Positions 60,205 through 64,000 of a stretch of DNA of 64,000 nt are shown piece after piece. Numbering within the stretch: position 1 is the first letter of the stretch; each line of letters begins with the position of its first letter. A program made the position numbers and the translations under genes. The stretch is taken from positions 141,434,501 to 141,498,500 of the forward strand of contig JASDFA010000016.1 of NCBI GenBank assembly GCA_035772735.1, written 5' to 3'. Source of the DNA: Datura wrightii. Its lineage: Eukaryota; Streptophyta; Magnoliopsida; Solanales; Solanaceae. The notes under the pieces were generated by a model that ran no database searches, had not been told where the DNA came from, and was given only the letters and a program-made list of their open reading frames with translations.

Positions 60205-60889
60205 CTGCCGTTCCCACCCACACACCTACTGATTTGCTCAAATTAGCACAAAGGTCCAAGTACGTGAAAGCCAGCTTTTGAAACTAGCTAAGGCTATCCC
60301 ATCCATGATATAACTTGCCATCAAGAAAGCCATGCAACCTGCTATAGATAAGTTGAAAAGCCTATGCACTACATTTTGAGGTCCTCAAAGCGAAGTGATT
60401 ACTTTGAGGAAAGAGGTGGCTACACTCAACAGACCTCCATCTACCAGTAACCCAATCCCTCCTGAACCTGCAGTGGTGCCCTCGCAGCCCGAGGCACCCA
60501 GAGTCCACCGGTTGATTGGTGGGTGGGGTATGACAGCGCATCAGAAATAGTGCTAGATGAGGAGTTATATCATAGCCAACCGCCACTGCCTCCAATGCTC
60601 TATGTGTACGACGTAGATCTATCCTGAACACATGATGGAGTGATGACGACTTCTTACCATGAGCTTCACACTCTGCCAAACAAATGGGTGGTGCCTGGAC
60701 CTGGGAAATTGGAAATCCCACCTAATCCACTGAGACCGACTACTAAAGAAACGGCTTCTTGGCACTTTGATGCAGCCACATATACTTGGGGCCCTCTTCC
60801 CAACCACTAATTCAATCAGGAAGCCTCCTTCATCTTATTATCTGTCATTTTTGTTACCTGGGGGGCAATACCAACTTTTAAGTGGGGGG
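60205..60889 (+). other. Element F 3' region with polypurine tract
   Basis: It probably includes the decayed ORF3 tail, and no clear frame is seen. AAGTGGGGGG at 60880-60889 is a good polypurine tract directly before TGTGTATG. Confidence 0.6.
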
Positions 60890-63800
60890 TGTGTATGTTT
60901 TGCAAAAGTTTTTTTTAAAGTATACTAATAATGAGAATTGGGTCCTTGTCTTGAATTGTTTACACCTTTAGGACCCAAGTCCTTTGCTTAATCACCGTGT
61001 AAATAATAGAATAGTAATCAAACTTCAAGGGTTTTCTTCATACCACGATTCTTTCCCGAAGAGCATGTCTTTGTTTTGTTTTCCTTTGTGTTGTAGAACA
61101 GGGTTGGCCTTTCATGATGATAGATTGAGTGGCAACATTCTTAAGGAAAAATGTCATGTCATTTTTGAGTCTTTTATGGAGCTTTTTTGAGAGGCACCAC
61201 CAGAGAAATTTTTTTTTTGTTGAAATGAAATTTTAAAATGGGGAATGGAAATAAGAAATAACGAGCGGATGTTTGAATCAAGAAAATAGCATTCTTTGTC
61301 ATACTTTGTAGATTCCTCACTTGACTCATCAATTTTCATGTTCTGATGTCTTAACTCAAGATTTTGTGTGGATAATGACTTTTGTGGATTCCTTAGGTGT
61401 GATGTCTTTTGTGATAAGGACTTTTGTGAATCCCATGCACAACTTCTTGTCTAGAACTTTCCCCAAGTTTGACTCAAGGCGAAATCCTAGAGGTAGTTGC
61501 ACTTAGAACATGATCTTAGGCCGTCTTTTGTTAAGTCACTTCACCCAAAATGACCTCTTTGAACATTAATCTTTGATAGCCAACATTTGAGCCTTGGACC
61601 CTTTCTTTGGAAACACATTACAAGCCTAATGACCATTTTTAATCCTTCTCTTTGGCATCCATCCTCCCTAATTGCTAATGATAAAATAACAAAAAGATAA
61701 GGCTTGAAGCCCATGAAATAGGAAGCGATAAGGGTGTAAGATGAGGCAAAAGCCTAAGTTTGGGGTTTTGCAAGAGAAGGGGGGAAATGAAAGCTTTAAC
61801 ATGAGGTAGCACCAAAATCGTGATGAAATGAATGGATCGATGGATTGAAAGACCTCAAATTATCAGAGGAGAAAAGAACAGTAAAAAGGTGTTATATCTT
61901 GCATATATAAGGCTAAATGTGAAATTCATGGGTGTTAAAAGGGTGGTTTGTGTTACACAAATGATGAAGAAAATGAACAAGGAGAAATAAGGTGGAGTAA
62001 TCTCAATAAGATAATGGGATGTTGCAAGTATTTATAAAGGCATTAGGGAGGTATTAGTCACTAAAGATGAACATTTATCCTACCCTTAGCCCTAGCCTAT
62101 ATTATGACCTACAAGTCCTAAGTGATTATAAGTGCATTTGCTCTACATTATGGAGAATTACACGAAGGGAAAGCCTATGGGTCGAGTTGGTGCATGAAAA
62201 TTTCTTTTGGGAGAGTGAGTGCAATGTTCTCTTTGTGCAATACCTTGTGTGAATGCATTGAGTTCATGAAGAAAATAGGGATTTTCTCTTTGGTGAGTGG
62301 CATCATCCCTTTTGAGGGCACAGTTGCATTAAAGGTAAATTTGATAAGGCAAGCTTTGAATGTGCAATGATTATGAATTGAGATTCTATGTGTACTTCAT
62401 GGATGAATTATTCCCTTGTTTTGCAAAAAGAAAGCTCTTGTGAATCACGCTTTAGAATGGTGGTGGCCTCTTCAAATGTTTCCATCTTTCTTGTTTTGGG
62501 GGAATTTGCTTCTCTTTTTCAGTGAGCCGGTGAGCCTTTTTTTTGGATTGTCTAAGGTCAAGTGGTCATTAATGCATACATTTGTGTGAAGCAGCATGTT
62601 GTTTACTTGATAATAAGTGCATTACTTAAGGACAAGCAATGGTTCAGGTTTGGGAGTTTGATGAGTTGGTAATTTACCAATTCATTAGACTCTTAAGCAT
62701 GAACTTTAGTCTAGTTTTAAAGCCTTTTAGATGGATTTTATGCCTTTTTTGCCTTTTTGTGTGTAGATATCTAATTTGGAGAAACGAGCAAGAAAGGGAG
62801 CAAAAAAAAAGGGAATCAGGTGAAAATTGGCGCCTCACCGAAGAAGACCGGCCAAACGCTGGCCAAGAGCTGATTAACACTTTCTCTATGAATGATATCA
62901 ATCATCGAACGCGGACTTCAACCGGTGACTTGCCGATCCTTTTGTCGAATGACACCTGAAAATTCTGGATCGAAGAGAATAGAATCGGTGGTACGCATGT
63001 GGATACCAGTGAAATGCTGAAGGAATCACCTAAGACTACTAAACTCACTAGAGGAAAAATAAATTAGAGGCGGTGGTTCATGAAATGTAACTGGTGAATC
63101 GTCAGTACTCCCGCAAGTGCCAGAACGCTGATCAGGGGTAAAAATATCCAGCATAGAAAACAGATAGTTGGATACCCTACTTTTGGTATATTCTAGAAAG
63201 AAGTACTCTGTACCCATGAGATCTCAATTTTTATCTTTTAGAACATTCTCTTGGCAGAGAAGAAAGTAAGAATTTGGTTCATGGAAATTAAAGAGAATTG
63301 TTTTCTTTTTCTTCTTCTTCTTCCTCCATAACAAGGTGCTACCATTGTTGAAGACTTCTTGTTGAACTTGAGTTTGCTACTCCTATTATTGAATTCAATG
63401 AGTTTATTGTTGAATGTGCTTTTGAATTTCTTAACTATGAGTAGCTAAATCATTAACTAGAGGTGTGTGGTGATGAATGCTTAATGAGAGTGGGCATTGC
63501 TAGAGTCATCTTGATATTGCTTAATTAGTATAAATCTGATAGATTCTCTTCAATCTATAATTGAAGATCCACTGTTGTTGATGTGGGTCTAACTGTTCTT
63601 ACTTGATTTTTTCTTGCAAAAGAAGAATTGAATATTGGGAGAGAATTTAATGGTGGACATGGATGAGAGATTATGAAATTGGGCTGAAAATTTCCAAAAT
63701 TACATTCTCACTCCTAATTAATAGCTAATAGCTAGAAATTAGTGCAGCTATTAATCCAAATCTGATTGTGCTGAGTTAATGGTGTCTAGGGGTTTGAAAA

Positions 63801-64000
63801 AACTGTAGTAAGAGCTATTTATTAGGCTAAAAAGAATTAAATGCCCACTTTCCTAAGATTATTCACACAAATTAAACTTATGAGATGACCTAGCATGACC
63901 CTATTTAGTTAGCATATCATCTACACCACACCTCTAGTCTTTCACATTCTTGTCAACAACCTCGGAAAATTTTCTGTCGTAGTTAGCCAAATTAGAAGTT
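60890..64000 (+). repeat. Element F 3' LTR (start; end not in window)
   Basis: It starts TGTGTATGTTTTGC after the polypurine tract and has no recognisable end before 64000, so it would be at least 3.1 kb. It has no real reading frame. Landmarks common in Athila/Tat-type LTRs are TTAAGGACAAGCAATGGTTC with GTTTGGGAGTTTGATGAG (62623-62664) and CTATGAGTAGCTAAATC (63436-63452). CACCGA/GCCGAT words recur at 62830-62940. The partner LTR should lie left of the window. It could instead be partly another element or host DNA. Confidence 0.5.

Noticed and set aside
58000..64000. A host gene at the right end
   Set aside because: The only frame with family resemblance (59274-60204) is the ORF3 of an Athila-type element. 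Other frames are short and lack codon or domain support.

Overview
The window looks like intergenic heterochromatin of a flowering plant. The pol domains, tRNA-Met-type and tRNA-Asp-type primer sites and 5-bp target duplications are those of plant Ty3/gypsy LTR retrotransposons. I saw no host gene, rRNA or tRNA gene. The style of the LTRs suggests an asterid, perhaps Solanaceae, but this is a weak inference. Almost every base can be assigned to one of seven elements, named A to G here.

Nesting, read from target-site duplications (TSDs) and interrupted reading frames: F is an old Athila-type element on the + strand. It appears as a 32-bp integrase scrap at 35606-35637 and resumes at 57486, running to the window end. 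Two chromovirus-like (Tekay/Del-type) elements sit in its integrase about 30 bp apart: C (minus strand, from beyond the left edge to 35605) and D (+ strand, 35638-57485). Element B (minus, 2657-30005) lies in the RNase H of C, with TSD GAGGA. Element A (minus, 14656-24263) lies in ORF3 of B, with TSD GAAGC. Element E (minus, 40218-52350) lies in the reverse transcriptase of D, with TSD GGTTA/GGTCA. A solo LTR, G (43912-45322), lies in the integrase of E, with TSD ATTCT/ATGCT.

A, B and G form one non-autonomous Athila-derived family. It keeps gag, protease and a separate 3' ORF that resembles the 'putative plant transposon protein' family. RT, RNase H and integrase are cleanly missing between the protease and a conserved end-of-pol motif. 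A 4,000-bp block (half an LTR, the 3' non-coding region, the end of ORF3 and half of another LTR) is present three times in tandem at 3656-15655. The LTRs at its junctions are A/B hybrids, which records unequal recombination between the 3' LTRs of the nested elements A and B.

The most interesting signal is regulatory. Two CpG-rich hairpin words, CGTGTCACGGAG/CTCCGTGACACG and CCATCGCGGAG/CTCCGCGATGG, stand just upstream of the TATA box in the LTRs of the Athila-type family and also in the LTR of the unrelated chromovirus E. The first word recurs inside A and B before ORF3. There it is followed by a TATA-like sequence and a candidate 5'-UTR intron of about 0.69 kb that ends a few bases before the ORF3 start codon. 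F has a similar layout with different words. This suggests that ORF3 is an independent transcription unit under an LTR-like internal promoter. The coding regions of C, D, E and F are broken by stops and frameshifts, and many stops are CAG-to-TAG changes typical of methylated, silenced DNA.
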